This document shows, piece by piece, positions 37,407-49,743 of a DNA stretch of 64,000 bases. The stretch spans positions 558,001 to 622,000 of the forward strand of contig NZ_CP028487.1 in assembly GCF_003048255.1 (NCBI RefSeq), given 5' to 3'. The translations under genes and the position numbers were made by a program. The DNA comes from Yersinia massiliensis. Its GTDB lineage: Bacteria > Pseudomonadota > Gammaproteobacteria > Enterobacterales > Enterobacteriaceae. The notes under the pieces are model-generated. The model was not told the DNA's origin. It did not search any database and was given only the letters and a program-made list of their open reading frames with translations. Numbering within the stretch: the stretch's first letter is position 1; each line of letters begins with the position of its first letter.

Positions 37407-38657
37407 ATGAGTGGACTCAAACAGGAGTTAAGCCTCGCACAGGGAGTCGGGTTGTTGTCCACCTCGCTGCTGGGAACAGGTGTCTTTGCCGTCCCTGCAC
37501 TGGCAGCAATGCTCGCGGGCGATGACAGCCTATGGGCATGGCCGGTACTGATTGTGCTGGTTTTCCCGATTGCTATTGCCTTTGCTGCTTTGGGGCGTCA
37601 CTTCCCCAGCGCGGGTGGTGCCGCTCACTTCGTGACTATGGCTTTTGGGCCGAAATTAGGCAAAGTCACTGGCTGGTTATTCTTGTCCGTCATCCCTGTA
37701 GGCCTCCCCGCTGCTTTACAGATTGCCGCAGGTTTTTGGCAAGCAACCTTTGGTTGGCGTGATAGCGAACTGCTGATGGTGCAACTGGTGACCTTATTGG
37801 TCATTTGGTTGCTCGGCACGCGCAGTGCAGGCTCAAGTGCCAATGTACAAACCTTGATTGCACTACTGGTCATCGCCTTCGTGGTGGCTATTTGGTGGCA
37901 AGGAGAGATTCATCCATCCCAAATCCCTTGGCCATCACCGCAAGATATATCCCCGCCGAATATGTTCAATGCACTTGCCGTGATGTTCTGGTGCTTCGTC
38001 GGGCTAGAAGCATTCGCGCATCTGGCGACAGAATTCCGTCATCCTGAACGTGATTTCCCTCGAGCGCTAATCGTAGGGCTATTGGTCGCGGGTGCGGTTT
38101 ATTGGGGATGCACTGTGGCTGTGCTGCATTTTCATGCCTACGGTGAAGAACAAGCTGCTGCGGCTTCATTACCCGGCATTGTGGTACAACTGTTTGGGGA
38201 ACATGCGCTGTGGATTGCCTGCATTATTGGCTATTTAGCCTGCTTTGCTAGCGTCAATATTTATACTCAAAGCTTTGCCCGCATGGTGTGGTCGCAAGCT
38301 CAGGTTCGTCCACAAAGTAAGCTGGCGCAGCTTTCTGCCGGTCAAACTCCCGTCTATGCATTAACGGCCGTTGTGGGTAGTTGCTTAGTGTTCGCCTTAC
38401 TGATTTATTGGTTGGCGCTACCTTTGGATTTACTGATTGTTTATGCCAACGGTATTTTCGTGTTGATTTACTTGTTGTGCATGCTGGCAGGTATTCGTTT
38501 ATTGAGCGGGCGCTCGCGCGTGATGTCGATGATTGGCAGTATTCTATGTTGTGTATTGCTGGTGATGATTGGTTGGAAAAGTTTATACGCGTTACTAATG
38601 TTTGTTCTGCTATGGATTGGGATATCTCGAATGCCGAAAGCGGTACTGCCATCGTAG
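37407..38657 (+). CDS. yjeH: APC-family amino acid exporter, YjeH-like
   Basis: 416 residues with about 12 transmembrane segments. It is collinear with E. coli YjeH, an exporter of L-methionine and branched-chain amino acids. Matching landmarks are MSGLKQELSLAQGVGLLSTS, LFLSVIPVGLPAALQIAAGF and ALAVMFWCFVGLEAFAHLAT. In E. coli yjeH is elsewhere on the chromosome, so its location between hldE and ubiK is a lineage-specific arrangement. It begins 10 bases after the end of repeat array B. Confidence 0.9.
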   Translation: MSGLKQELSLAQGVGLLSTSLLGTGVFAVPALAAMLAGDDSLWAWPVLIVLVFPIAIAFAALGRHFPSAGGAAHFVTMAFGPKLGKVTGWLFLSVIPVGLPAALQIAAGFWQATFGWRDSELLMVQLVTLLVIWLLGTRSAGSSANVQTLIALLVIAFVVAIWWQGEIHPSQIPWPSPQDISPPNMFNALAVMFWCFVGLEAFAHLATEFRHPERDFPRALIVGLLVAGAVYWGCTVAVLHFHAYGEEQAAAASLPGIVVQLFGEHALWIACIIGYLACFASVNIYTQSFARMVWSQAQVRPQSKLAQLSAGQTPVYALTAVVGSCLVFALLIYWLALPLDLLIVYANGIFVLIYLLCMLAGIRLLSGRSRVMSMIGSILCCVLLVMIGWKSLYALLMFVLLWIGISRMPKAVLPS

Positions 38658-38717
38658 ACTTATTGTCAGTGTAATGCCCCTAAGTACCTCCTTCTTAAGT
38701 TCAAGAGCACAATAAAA

Positions 38718-38742
38718 TCAGGGTGCTACATGAGCACCCTGA
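38718..38742 (-). terminator. Terminator of ubiK
   Basis: A perfect 10-bp stem TCAGGGTGCT / AGCACCCTGA with a 5-base loop, followed on the minus strand by TTTTATT. Convergent yjeH may share it. Confidence 0.82.
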
Positions 38743-38777
38743 AGAGTAATAACGTCTCCGCTTAATGATTTTTCACA

Positions 38778-39086
38778 TCACTCGGCAGCTTTGTTCTCTC
38801 TGTTGTTATCATCGGTTGGACTTTCAATCGCAGTAGGCGCGCTATTGAATTTAGCCTCCAATTGACCCAGACGTTGCTCGAGTAAGGCCAGTTTTTCTCT
38901 GGTGCGCAGCAACACTTGAGTTTGCACGTCGAACTCTTCACGGTTGACCAAATCCAGTCGGGTTAACTGCGCTTGTAGCACCAGCCGGATTTTCTTTTCG
39001 ACGTCGTCCCCGAATTCGCGAATACCTTTCGGCATAGACTCATGCACCTGGCGGGCGATTTGTTCAATTTTTTTCGGGTCAATCAT
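38778..39086 (-). CDS. ubiK: Ubiquinone biosynthesis accessory factor UbiK
   Basis: 102 residues, formerly YqiC. It binds UbiJ and lipids and supports the aerobic ubiquinone biosynthesis complex. The protein is a BMFP-type trimeric coiled coil: [20 protein letters not shown] at the N-terminus and the heptad region [20 protein letters not shown] (about 53-72). The C-terminal 25 residues are polar and disordered. It is divergent from the ribB riboswitch, as in E. coli. Confidence 0.95.
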   Translation of the reverse strand: MIDPKKIEQIARQVHESMPKGIREFGDDVEKKIRLVLQAQLTRLDLVNREEFDVQTQVLLRTREKLALLEQRLGQLEAKFNSAPTAIESPTDDNNRENKAAE

Positions 39087-39212
39087 GATATTTCCCTAAT
39101 TAGAGGTGTAGTGACTCCCTCTAGTGTAATGCCAGATTAAGATTGTATAAACCTCCACACATCTACATTTTGGTAATTGCTCCGAAGAATCAATAGCGCT
39201 ATAGTCATACAC

Positions 39213-39392
39213 TTATTCTCAGGGCGGGGTGTAAGTCCCCACCGGCGGTAAATTGTGTTGCGGCGTATCAACGTCGTGGTGCAAAAGCCCGCGAGCGCTC
39301 ACCTTGCTTCTCTTATCAAAGAAAGTCGGGTAGAGGTCAGCAGATCCGGTGTAATTCCGGGGCCGACGGTTATAGTCCGGATGGGAGAGATT
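39213..39392 (+). promoter_or_regulatory. FMN riboswitch (RFN element) upstream of ribB
   Basis: The conserved RFN core is readable: TTCTCAGGGCGGGGTGTAAG opens it, then CCCCACCGGCGGTAA, a variable arm, AGCCCGCGAGCGCTC, GGTCAGCAGATCCGGTG, and CCGACGGTTATAGTCCGGAT with GGGAGAGA closing. It controls ribB according to FMN level. The remaining 200-base leader before ribB contains a T-run and GAGG ribosome binding site where expression may be blocked. Confidence 0.96.
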
Positions 39393-39594
39393 AACGGTAT
39401 CTGCTGGTTTTATGCACGTTTTAGATTTCAAGAAACAATTAACACAGTCGCTTGAAAACTGTCGGGTATAGATCACCTGCCTTATTTCAGCTATTTCTCT
39501 ATCTATAAGATTTTATAGATAAAAGAATGGCCTGTTACTCCTCAAGACCGCCCTGATTCTGGTAATCCATAATATTAATGAGGTTTTTTTTACC

Positions 39595-40233
39595 ATGAAT
39601 CAGACTCTTCTTTCAGATTTTGGCACGCCTTTCGAGCGTGTAGAACGTGCTATCGACGCTTTGCGTAATGGTCGTGGCGTAATGGTATTGGATGATGAAA
39701 GCCGTGAAAACGAAGGTGATATCGTTTTTGCTGCTGAAGCGATGACAGTTGAACAAATGGCGCTAACCATTCGTCACGGTAGCGGCATCGTGTGTCTGTG
39801 TATCACGGATGAACACCGTCAGAAGCTTGAATTACCGATGATGGTCACCAACAATACTAGCCAGTTCCAAACCGGTTTTACCGTGACAATTGAAGCGGCA
39901 GAAGGCGTTACTACGGGCGTTTCTGCGGCAGATCGTTTAACTACGATCCGTGCAGCCATTGCCGATAATGCAAAACCAAGCGATCTTAACCGCCCAGGCC
40001 ATGTATTCCCACTGCGCGGCCAGTCAGGCGGCGTTTTATCCCGCCGTGGCCACACCGAAGCGTCAATTGATTTGGCTATCTTGGCAGGTTACAAACCAGC
40101 GGGTGTGCTGTGTGAGCTGACCAATGATGATGGCAGCATGGCTCATGCGCCAGAAGTGATCGAGTTCGCCAAGTTGCATAATATGCCTGTTGTCACGATT
40201 GATGATCTGGTGGCGTATCGCCAATCTCGCTAG
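39595..40233 (+). CDS. ribB: 3,4-dihydroxy-2-butanone-4-phosphate synthase RibB
   Basis: 212 residues. It converts ribulose-5-phosphate to the four-carbon precursor of riboflavin, Mg-dependent. Signatures are [20 protein letters not shown] (about 30-49), [13 protein letters not shown] and [17 protein letters not shown]. It is stand-alone with no GTP cyclohydrolase II fusion, as in E. coli. Regulation is by the upstream FMN riboswitch. Confidence 0.97.
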   Translation: MNQTLLSDFGTPFERVERAIDALRNGRGVMVLDDESRENEGDIVFAAEAMTVEQMALTIRHGSGIVCLCITDEHRQKLELPMMVTNNTSQFQTGFTVTIEAAEGVTTGVSAADRLTTIRAAIADNAKPSDLNRPGHVFPLRGQSGGVLSRRGHTEASIDLAILAGYKPAGVLCELTNDDGSMAHAPEVIEFAKLHNMPVVTIDDLVAYRQSR

Positions 40234-40297
40234 AAGATAGCCAAAATAATTTAGTTTGGTTGCTATTGCATATTGGCTGCTAAAGTTGAGCATTAAA

Positions 40298-40340
40298 CAC
40301 CGGGTTACCTCTCGTTTTCTGAAAAGACAGTGACCCGGTG
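40298..40340 (+). terminator. Inverted repeat after ribB, possible terminator
   Basis: CACCGGGT and ACCCGGTG are separated by a 27-base loop that contains a smaller TTTTCTGAAAAG dyad. The T-run afterwards is poor, so it may be an mRNA 3' stabiliser and not a terminator. The rest of the 297-base ribB-ygiD gap shows no gene. Confidence 0.5.
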
Positions 40341-40530
40341 ATGTTCTACTTTAATCCCCGTAATCTCCCACTATAACAGTGTCTTAATCGGTCTTTTACC
40401 CCAGCTAATTTCCCATTCAAAATTATTGAACATCATCATCATGGTTATCCGGCTGTGAAATAGAATAAAAGCGCGTAATGTGTTGCTCATGGTTTAAGCA
40501 CACTTTTCTATTTAATCGTAAGGATTCTCT

Positions 40531-41313
40531 ATGAACACTCCACGTATGCCTGCACTGTTTCTCGGCCACGGTAGCCCGATGAACGTGCTGGAAGAAAACA
40601 GTCACACCCTGGCATGGCGTACGTTGGGTGAGACATTACCGCGTCCTAAGGCCATCCTAGCGATTTCCGCCCACTGGTATACCCGTGGAACTGCGGTAAC
40701 CGCCATGGCGAAACCTCGGACCATCCATGATTTTGGTGGCTTCCCGCAAGCGCTGTTTGATACCGAGTATCCAGCGCCGGGCTCGCCCGAGCTAGCTGCG
40801 CAAGTCCAACAACTGCTAGCGCCAATCCCTGTACGGGCGGATACCAGCGAATGGGGTTTGGACCATGGTAGCTGGGGAGTCTTGATCAAGATGTATCCTG
40901 AGGCGGATATTCCCGTCGTGCAACTGAGTATCGATGGCACTCAACCGGCAGAGTATCACTATGAGTTAGGCCGTAAATTGGCAGTATTGCGCGATCAAGG
41001 TGTGATGATTGTTGCCAGCGGCAACGTGGTACACAACTTGCGGATGGTGAGATGGCAGGGAGAAAGTGATCCCTATCCTTGGGCTGAATCTTTCAATCAG
41101 TTCGTACGGGATAATTTGAGCTATCAGGGCGATAATCACCCATTAGTTAACTTTATGCAGCATGAAGGCGCGGCCTTATCTAACCCAACACCTGAACACT
41201 ATTTACCCCTGCTTTACGTGCTGGGGAGCTGGGATGGCAAAGAGGCGATTTCAATTCCTACCGATGGGATTGAAATGGGGTCGCTGAGTATGTTGTCGGT
41301 CGTGGTGAACTAA
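40531..41313 (+). CDS. ygiD: 4,5-DOPA dioxygenase extradiol, YgiD
   Basis: 260 residues of the LigB/DODA class III extradiol ring-cleavage family. Start MNTPRMPALFLGHGSPMNVL includes the metal histidine in GHGSP. Further likely ligand histidines are in ISAHWYTRGT, GLDHGSWGVL and ASGNVVHNLR. E. coli YgiD opens L-DOPA to betalamic acid in vitro; the natural substrate is unknown. It is convergent with ygiC. Confidence 0.93.
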   Translation: MNTPRMPALFLGHGSPMNVLEENSHTLAWRTLGETLPRPKAILAISAHWYTRGTAVTAMAKPRTIHDFGGFPQALFDTEYPAPGSPELAAQVQQLLAPIPVRADTSEWGLDHGSWGVLIKMYPEADIPVVQLSIDGTQPAEYHYELGRKLAVLRDQGVMIVASGNVVHNLRMVRWQGESDPYPWAESFNQFVRDNLSYQGDNHPLVNFMQHEGAALSNPTPEHYLPLLYVLGSWDGKEAISIPTDGIEMGSLSMLSVVVN

Positions 41314-41357
41314 CTGAAGCACCAGTAGCAGCGTTTAGAAGTTAGGAATTAGAAATA

Positions 41358-41386
41358 AAAAGGGAAGGCCATATGACCTTCCCTTA
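41358..41386. terminator. Bidirectional terminator between ygiD and ygiC
   Basis: AAGGGAAGGCC-ATAT-GACCTTCCCTT, an almost perfect hairpin with A-run on its left (a T-run for the minus strand), placed between convergent genes. Confidence 0.88.
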
Positions 41387-41399
41387 TCAATGCAGCAAC

Positions 41400-42560
41400 T
41401 TATCCCAGAATGATATGGGGATAAAAACGCGACAGATCTTGGGTGATCAATTCGCGATCTTCACGCAAACCAATACCGCATGGTTGGTCATTCACCAGCC
41501 AGCTACCAATCAACGTATAGCTGTCACCGAATTTAGGCAACGGATGGAATTGCTGCACAATCATGCCTTCCTCGCCATACGGCCCATCAACCCGTGCCAC
41601 TTCTTTACCGTTCTCCACTATCTGGATATTGGCACCTTCCCGCGAGAATAACGGTTTGGTGACATAATGATCCATTGCAGGATGATCGTCTTCAGCAAAA
41701 TAGGCCGGTAACAGATTAGGGTGATTTGGGAACATCTCCCAGAGCAGAGGGAGCAAGGCTTTGTTGGAGATAATACTTTTCCAAGCGGGTTCCAGCCAGC
41801 GCACGCCAGCATCTTCCAGTTTGGTAGAGAACATTTCGCGGAACATAAATTCCCACGGATAGAGCTTGAACAAATTACTGATGACTTGGTTATCAAGGTC
41901 AGTAAATTGTCCTTTTTCTCCAAGGCCGATCTCTTCCATAAACATGAATTCAGTCGGCAGGCCCGCTTCCAGTGCACAATCTTGCAGATATTGCACCGTA
42001 CCGCGATCCTCTTCGCTGTCCTGACAACAAGCCAGATGCAGCAAGCTAAAACCGTGGTTTTCACGCAGATCAACAAAACGCTCAATCAGCTTCTCTTGCA
42101 TGCTGTTGTATTGATCAGAATCTTGGCTCAAATTGCCTGCATTGATCTGATCTTCCAACCATAACCATTGGAAAAAGGCAGCTTCATACAGTGAGGTTGG
42201 CGTGTCTGCATTGTTCTCCAGCAATTTTGCTGGATTGACGCCATCATAGGCCAGATCAAGGCGAGAATAGAGTGACGGTTGCTGGGTTCGCCAAGAACTA
42301 CGGACAAAATCCCAGCAGTGCTTTGGAATACGGAATTTAGCCATCAGTTGATCGCTATTGATGACTTTCTCAACCACTTGCAGGCACATTTGATGCAACT
42401 CTGCCGTGGTCTCTTCCAACTCTTCAATTTGCGCTAGCGTGAACTCGTAATAAGCATCTTCACACCAGTACGGCTCGCCATACATGGTGTGAAAACGGAA
42501 ACCAAATTCAGTGGCTTTTTCGCGCCAATCTGGGCGTTCGCTAATCGCTAAACGTTTCAT
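41400..42560 (-). CDS. ygiC: Glutathionylspermidine synthase-like ATP-grasp protein YgiC
   Basis: 386 residues of the GSP synthase C-terminal-like ATP-grasp family. ATP-grasp features appear in [40 protein letters not shown] and [20 protein letters not shown]. coli YgiC shows no glutathionylspermidine synthase activity, so the natural amide-forming reaction is open. It lies 10 bases after ygiB, in the same order as E. coli tolC-ygiB-ygiC. Confidence 0.93.
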   Translation of the reverse strand: MKRLAISERPDWREKATEFGFRFHTMYGEPYWCEDAYYEFTLAQIEELEETTAELHQMCLQVVEKVINSDQLMAKFRIPKHCWDFVRSSWRTQQPSLYSRLDLAYDGVNPAKLLENNADTPTSLYEAAFFQWLWLEDQINAGNLSQDSDQYNSMQEKLIERFVDLRENHGFSLLHLACCQDSEEDRGTVQYLQDCALEAGLPTEFMFMEEIGLGEKGQFTDLDNQVISNLFKLYPWEFMFREMFSTKLEDAGVRWLEPAWKSIISNKALLPLLWEMFPNHPNLLPAYFAEDDHPAMDHYVTKPLFSREGANIQIVENGKEVARVDGPYGEEGMIVQQFHPLPKFGDSYTLIGSWLVNDQPCGIGLREDRELITQDLSRFYPHIILG

Positions 42561-42570
42561 TAATCAGACC

Positions 42571-43260
42571 TTAGCCACCCATGCTGCGAGTGCTGGTTTT
42601 AGATGACGTCGCGGCGCTACGTTGCATGGTGGACTGTTTAGCGACTGATTCGCCAAAACCGCCACGAGTGATGGTATTGGTCACGGCTGGCTTCGGTGCC
42701 ATCGCGGTACGCGGCACAGTCATGGTGCGGCCTGTGGTCGCTGAACCAAAGTTTTTACCAGTGGCATCAACAAACTTGCCATTCGCCGGGCTATTCGGTG
42801 CTTTAGAGGTGAACAGTGGCTGACTTGCGCCGCCGCCCATCATCCGACCCATCATATAACCGGCCATCAGTGGCATCCACATACCGCCACTCTGCTGTGG
42901 TGCAGCCGCAGCTGTTTCGCTGGTCGATGATGAGGTTGGCACCATACCCGCTTGCGCAGGGGCCTGAGTACACTGAGACTCGCCAAATTCTGCAATGCAG
43001 TCTTCACGGGTCGCATATTTTGGCGCTGTCTTAGCCGCTTCCTGCAAAGCAGTATTATAAGCAGTCGTACATTCCGCACTCTTAGACGGGTTCGCTTGAG
43101 AGCAATCATCGGCATTTTGGTACAAAGAGACGGTTTCATCGGTCTTTTCGCAGCCGGCCAGCATAAATACAGCGCTGACAGCCAAAGCTACCGGCGCAAG
43201 GCGATAGCTGCGCCAATATTTACGGAAAGTCTCTTGATTGATGTTTTGAGTCCGTTTCAT
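42571..43260 (-). CDS. ygiB: DUF1190 lipoprotein-like protein YgiB
   Basis: 229 residues from the ATG at 43260 ([20 protein letters not shown]). Upstream codons are unsupported. A hydrophobic segment ending [12 protein letters not shown] (about 25-40) looks like a lipobox. The middle has the cysteine-spaced DUF1190 core ([36 protein letters not shown]). The C-terminus is Gly/Ser/Thr-rich low complexity. Function unknown. Probably co-transcribed with ygiC. Confidence 0.92.
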   Translation of the reverse strand: MKRTQNINQETFRKYWRSYRLAPVALAVSAVFMLAGCEKTDETVSLYQNADDCSQANPSKSAECTTAYNTALQEAAKTAPKYATREDCIAEFGESQCTQAPAQAGMVPTSSSTSETAAAAPQQSGGMWMPLMAGYMMGRMMGGGASQPLFTSKAPNSPANGKFVDATGKNFGSATTGRTMTVPRTAMAPKPAVTNTITRGGFGESVAKQSTMQRSAATSSKTSTRSMGG

Positions 43261-43461
43261 CATTAGTAATCTCATTTCCGGGCATTCGAAGCCCTTTCCC
43301 AGTAAGTGTCCATAGGATAGGGGAAACGTGTATAAAATTAAAGCGCGAGGGCCGGTCAGCAACAGACTTTACAAAGCTATACGAAATGGTGCGAGTAGCC
43401 TCGCTTTTTTCATTGACGAAAAATGCTTGGTGCGGGTGAAAAGAGGGACTGAAAATAAGCC

Positions 43462-43484
43462 GGATGCAGCCTAATGCTGCACCC
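43462..43484 (-). terminator. Probable terminator after tolC
   Basis: On the minus strand GGGTGCAGC-ATTAG-GCTGCATCC, 24 bases past the tolC stop, followed by a weak TTATTTT tract. Confidence 0.65.
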
Positions 43485-43507
43485 GGAGAGCCTAACTAAA
43501 CGACGAA

Positions 43508-44989
43508 TTAGTTACGGAATGGATTGCCGTTACGTGTTGCTGCCGGTGTGGCGGTTGTTGTCTGGCTGGCAGTGGTAGCGCGCGGTGCAGATTGCGTGTT
43601 ACTACCCTCAGCGTAGGCATTTTGATTCGCATTATCGGGAGCCAAAGCGGTGGCTGAAGTTGGGACTGGTTTATCCAGCACCCCATTCAGTTCCGTCAGG
43701 TCATTCATATTCAGCGTACCGAGTGCAGACTTGATAGTTAGCTGATTAATCAGATAATTATAACGCGCATCAGCCAATTGTTGCTTGGACTGATACAAGT
43801 TAGTGGTGGCGGTTAACACGTCCAGAATTGTACGTGTCCCGACTTGGTAGCCTGCTTCCATGGCATCCAATGAGCTTTGGTTAGAAATAACCACTTGCTC
43901 ATAAGCTTTAATGCTGCTGATGGAGGCCGAAATATTGTTGAAGGAGGAACGAACAGTCTGCACGACACTGCGATGAGCGCTTTCCAACTGTTCACTAGCA
44001 CCGACAAAATTATATTGCGCTTGTTTCACAGCAGAATTAGTCGCCCCGCCGCTGTAAAGTGGCAAGCTCAATTGCACGCCAATTTGGTTCTGGCCAGCAT
44101 CATTATTGACTTGTTGAGTGCTCGGTGTGCCACCACTGTAACGGGTATTAGTTACCGAGGAGGATGCTGTCAAATTAACGGTTGGCATGTAGCCTGTTTC
44201 AGCCGATTTAATTTGCTCACGAGCTAAATCTTGCGTTAAACGAGCAGAAAGCAACGAAAGGTTACGTTTCTCTGCATCTTTCAATAGGTTAGCAACGGCT
44301 TCTGGGCGCTGTGTCTTCAAGCGGCTAACATTCAGTGAAGCCAACTCAGGGTAATAAACGCCAGTAATCTGACGCAGATTTTCTAGCGCGTTATCCAGAT
44401 TATTGCGCGCCGTGACTTCATCCGCTAAAACGGTATCGTAGCTAGCACGGGCGTTCTGGACATCAGTGATTGCCACCAAACCTACGTTAAAACGCTGAGT
44501 GGTTTGATCTAACTGGCGATAAACCGATTGTTTCTGTGCTTCGGTATAAGACAGGCTATCAATCGCTCTGAGCACGTTGAAATAGGCTGTTGCCGTATTC
44601 AGAATCAAGGATTGTTCGCTTGTTTGGAACGTGACATCCTGAATACCTGCTGTTTTTTCCTGTAACGTCAACGCGCGCCATTTGGACATATCAAAAATGG
44701 TCTGTGTCAGTTGCAGGGAGCCTGAGGTGGCGTTGCTATCGGGATTGTCAGAGGCATCGCGGAAACCATTAGTATGGCTATAACCCGCGCCCAAACCGAG
44801 TTGTGGTAATAATGGACTGCGTGCTTCATTAATTTTTTCATATGCAGCATCGCGGTCAGCCGCCGATTTGCGTAAATCTGGGTTACTATCCCTGGCTTGC
44901 TTATAAACTTGCAGCAAGTTTTCTGCCTGGCTCATGGTACTGAAACCAGCCAGACTCAGCCCGATAAGAAGGGGGAGCAGTTTCTTCAT
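43508..44989 (-). CDS. tolC: Outer membrane efflux channel TolC
   Basis: 493 residues, as in E. coli. It is a trimeric outer-membrane and periplasmic tunnel for AcrAB-type pumps and type I secretion. The signal peptide MKKLLPLLIGLSLAGFSTMS ends at SQA, with the mature N-terminus ENLLQVYKQARDSNPDLRKS. Two internally homologous halves of the OEP family are visible (for example YFNVLRAIDSLSYTEAQKQ, and YQVGTRTILDVLTATTNLYQ near 380-400). The 3' tail is N/A/T-rich and variable. It is divergent from nudF. Confidence 0.97.
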   Translation of the reverse strand: MKKLLPLLIGLSLAGFSTMSQAENLLQVYKQARDSNPDLRKSAADRDAAYEKINEARSPLLPQLGLGAGYSHTNGFRDASDNPDSNATSGSLQLTQTIFDMSKWRALTLQEKTAGIQDVTFQTSEQSLILNTATAYFNVLRAIDSLSYTEAQKQSVYRQLDQTTQRFNVGLVAITDVQNARASYDTVLADEVTARNNLDNALENLRQITGVYYPELASLNVSRLKTQRPEAVANLLKDAEKRNLSLLSARLTQDLAREQIKSAETGYMPTVNLTASSSVTNTRYSGGTPSTQQVNNDAGQNQIGVQLSLPLYSGGATNSAVKQAQYNFVGASEQLESAHRSVVQTVRSSFNNISASISSIKAYEQVVISNQSSLDAMEAGYQVGTRTILDVLTATTNLYQSKQQLADARYNYLINQLTIKSALGTLNMNDLTELNGVLDKPVPTSATALAPDNANQNAYAEGSNTQSAPRATTASQTTTATPAATRNGNPFRN

Positions 44990-45243
44990 TTGCAGTCCTT
45001 GTTGTGCAGCAGTTGTGCGGCAATATTACTATGGTAGCTGTCGATAGACGAATTGTTGCCGATTCTATCAGAGTCTGCCAATGGGATAAGGTGGCCGATT
45101 GTGCCATCTCGCCTTAATTTACTTAAATCTATCACAAAGCTACATATGTGTTCAGTCAACTAATCGGTATCAGAGTATGTTTGTCAAACAATCTTTATCA
45201 AACTGTCTTTTTAGACCGCTAATCTGAGTAAGGAAATCAGTCT

Positions 45244-45876
45244 ATGTCATCTGCCAACCCTTCACCGGTGACTTTCGACAAGCACGACGTGGAAATTATT
45301 GCACGTGAAACTCTGTACAGTGGTTTTTTTTCACTTAATTTATACCGTTTTCGCCACCGCTTATTTAATGGCGAAATGAGTGGCGAAGTTAAGCGCGAAA
45401 TTTTTGAGCGCGGCCATGCTGCAGTGTTACTCCCTTATGATCCTGTGCGTGATGAAGTGGTATTGGTCGAGCAATTACGGATTGCTGCCATTGACACCAG
45501 CCCATCGCCTTGGTTATTAGAAATGGTTGCAGGGATGATTGAAGACGGTGAAACAGTAGAGGAAGTCGCCCGCCGCGAAGCAGAAGAAGAAGCGGGTATT
45601 CACATTGGGCGTTGTAAGCCCGTGCTCAGTTACTTGGCCAGCCCTGGCGGTACCAGCGAACGTTTATCGATCATGGTCGGTGAGGTTGATGCGACGACGG
45701 CCAGTGGGATTCATGGGCTAGCCGATGAAAATGAAGATATCCGAGTACATGTAGTGAGCCGCGAACAGGCTTGTCGTTGGGTTGAGGAAGGTGCTATTGA
45801 TAACGCAGCCTCAATCATTGCATTACAATGGCTGGCGTTGCACCACCACTCGCTAAGAGCAGAATGGCAGTCGTAA
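45244..45876 (+). CDS. nudF: ADP-ribose pyrophosphatase NudF
   Basis: 210 residues. It cleaves ADP-ribose to AMP and ribose-5-phosphate. A full Nudix box is present: [20 protein letters not shown] followed by AG (about 97-118), consensus GX5EX7REUXEEXGU. It lies divergent from tolC and upstream of yqiB-cpdA-yqiA-parE, the same five-gene string as in E. coli. Confidence 0.96.
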   Translation: MSSANPSPVTFDKHDVEIIARETLYSGFFSLNLYRFRHRLFNGEMSGEVKREIFERGHAAVLLPYDPVRDEVVLVEQLRIAAIDTSPSPWLLEMVAGMIEDGETVEEVARREAEEEAGIHIGRCKPVLSYLASPGGTSERLSIMVGEVDATTASGIHGLADENEDIRVHVVSREQACRWVEEGAIDNAASIIALQWLALHHHSLRAEWQS

Positions 45877-45895
45877 AGAGAAAGTGAGCATAATA

Positions 45896-46321
45896 ATGAT
45901 AAAACGCTATACACCTGATTTCCCAGAAATGATGCGGCTATGCGAAACCAATTTCGCACAATTACGTCGTTTGATACCGCGGAATGATGAAGTGGGTGAA
46001 AATATCGCTTATCAGGTTAATGGCGTCAGTTATCGGCTGACAATTATTGAGTCAACCCGCTACACTTCGGTGGTAGAGATTGTGCAAACTGAGCCTGCGG
46101 TTAATCAGTGGAGCCTGCCATCGATGGTCGTGAGGCTTTATCATGATGCACAGGTCGCGGAAGTGTGTGCCAGTCAGCAGATCTCTCGCTTCAAAGCAAG
46201 TTATGATTATCCGAATAAAAAGTTGCATCAACGGGACGAAAAGCATCAAATTAACCAGTTTCTAGCTGACTGGTTGCGCTATTGTTTGGCGCATGGAGCT
46301 GTGGCAGTTCCGGTTTGTTAG
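45896..46321 (+). CDS. yqiB: DUF1249 protein YqiB
   Basis: 141 residues (E. coli 140) starting [20 protein letters not shown] at the ATG at 45896. A GTG four codons upstream is rejected by conservation. Highly conserved C-terminal half: [20 protein letters not shown] then [13 protein letters not shown]. Function unknown. It follows nudF by 19 bases and precedes cpdA. Confidence 0.93.
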   Translation: MIKRYTPDFPEMMRLCETNFAQLRRLIPRNDEVGENIAYQVNGVSYRLTIIESTRYTSVVEIVQTEPAVNQWSLPSMVVRLYHDAQVAEVCASQQISRFKASYDYPNKKLHQRDEKHQINQFLADWLRYCLAHGAVAVPVC

Positions 46322-46400
46322 ACAGACTTATCGCCTTGCCTACCGAACATATATATCCGTGAGAACGGGGTAGAAAAGGGTGCAAAAACAAGGACACCAT

Positions 46401-47228
46401 TTGGAAAGCCTGTTTAAACTGCCTATGGCGAGTGGGGCCAAGGTCAGAATTTTACAAATAACAGATACCCACCTCTTTGCGGGTGAGCATGAGACATTAC
46501 TGGGTGTAAATACATCTCGCAGTTATCGCGCGGTATTGGATGCGATTATTGCGGAGCAGCATCCATTTGATCTTATTGTCGCCACGGGTGATTTGGCTCA
46601 GGACCATTCTGTTGCCGCCTATCAGAATTTTGCGAAGGGTATTGCGCGTTTACCTGCACCTTGCTTATGGCTACCGGGGAATCACGATTTCCAGCCCGCG
46701 ATGGTGGATGCACTGGCAGATGCGGGAATTGCACCTTCAAAGCAAGTTCTAGTCGGTGATAACTGGCAAATTTTGTTATTGGATAGTCAGGTCTTTGGCG
46801 TTCCTTATGGTGAACTTAGCGACTATCAGTTGGAATGGATGGAACGTTGTCTGGTGGCACACCCAGAACGTTATACGCTGATTTTATTGCATCACCATCC
46901 TATGCCATCAGGATGTACTTGGCTTGATCAGCACAGCTTGCGTAATGCGCATATGCTGGCGGCGGTTTTGACTCGTTATCCGCGAGTGACCACTTTATTG
47001 TGCGGTCATATCCATCAAGATTTGGATCTCGATTGGTACGGCAAACGCCTACTGGCTAGTCCCTCAACTTGCGTACAGTTCAAACCTCACTGTACTAATT
47101 TCACTATTGATACTGTGGCCCCGGGATGGCGCTACCTCGATTTACTGCCTAATGGAATACTTGAAACTGAGGTTCGTCGGTTAGCCAGTGATGAGTTCAG
47201 CCCGGACATGGACGCGGACGGTTATTGA
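46401..47228 (+). CDS. cpdA: 3',5'-cyclic AMP phosphodiesterase CpdA
   Basis: 275 residues if started at the TTG at 46401 ([20 protein letters not shown]). The TTG is preferred over the GTG at 46380 because AAGGA lies six bases upstream and E. coli CpdA begins MESLL. It hydrolyses cAMP and so tunes CRP. Metallophosphoesterase ligands are in [36 protein letters not shown] and [11 protein letters not shown]. The stop overlaps the yqiA start (TGATG). Confidence 0.95.
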   Translation: MESLFKLPMASGAKVRILQITDTHLFAGEHETLLGVNTSRSYRAVLDAIIAEQHPFDLIVATGDLAQDHSVAAYQNFAKGIARLPAPCLWLPGNHDFQPAMVDALADAGIAPSKQVLVGDNWQILLLDSQVFGVPYGELSDYQLEWMERCLVAHPERYTLILLHHHPMPSGCTWLDQHSLRNAHMLAAVLTRYPRVTTLLCGHIHQDLDLDWYGKRLLASPSTCVQFKPHCTNFTIDTVAPGWRYLDLLPNGILETEVRRLASDEFSPDMDADGY

Positions 47229-47809
47229 TGAGCACCCTTTTATATATCCATGGTTTTAATAGCTCCCCCAGCTCGGCGAAAGCAACGACCTTCAAAAGTT
47301 GGTTGCAGATACACCATCCTCATATTGAGATGCTGACGCCGCAGCTACCGCCTTATCCTGCGGAAGCGGCTGAAATGCTAGAAAACATCGTGATGGATAA
47401 AGCTGGGCAGTCAATTGGTATCGTTGGTTCTTCCTTAGGTGGGTATTTTGCGACTTGGCTTTCTCAGCGTTTCAGTATCCCTGCTGTACTCGTCAACCCA
47501 GCCGTGCGGCCATTTGAACTACTCAATGATTACTTGGGCGAAAATGAGAACCCCTACACAGGGCAACAATATGTGTTAGAGTCTCGGCATATTTATGACC
47601 TGAAGGCCATGCAGATTGAAACGTTGGAATCACCGGATTTACTCTGGTTATTGCAACAGACAGGGGACGAAATCCTCGATTACCGTCAAGCGGTGGCCTA
47701 TTACACCCCTTGTCGGCAGACCGTCGAATCCGGTGGGAATCATGCCTTTATTGGTTTTGATCACTTTTTCTCCCCGATCGTAACGTTTTTAGGGCTAGCG
47801 ACCGCCTAA
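47228..47809 (+). CDS. yqiA: Esterase YqiA (alpha/beta hydrolase)
   Basis: 193 residues, as in E. coli, from the ATG overlapping the cpdA stop by one base. UPF0227 esterase active on short acyl esters. The nucleophile elbow is GSSLGGYFA (about 74-82). The oxyanion region is [13 protein letters not shown], and the histidine is probably in [14 protein letters not shown] near 171-184. Translationally coupled to cpdA; parE follows after 35 bases. Confidence 0.94.
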   Translation: MSTLLYIHGFNSSPSSAKATTFKSWLQIHHPHIEMLTPQLPPYPAEAAEMLENIVMDKAGQSIGIVGSSLGGYFATWLSQRFSIPAVLVNPAVRPFELLNDYLGENENPYTGQQYVLESRHIYDLKAMQIETLESPDLLWLLQQTGDEILDYRQAVAYYTPCRQTVESGGNHAFIGFDHFFSPIVTFLGLATA

Positions 47810-47826
47810 AGCCTTCCAACCCTTAG

Positions 47827-49740
<1,914 letters not shown>

Positions 49741-49743
49741 TCG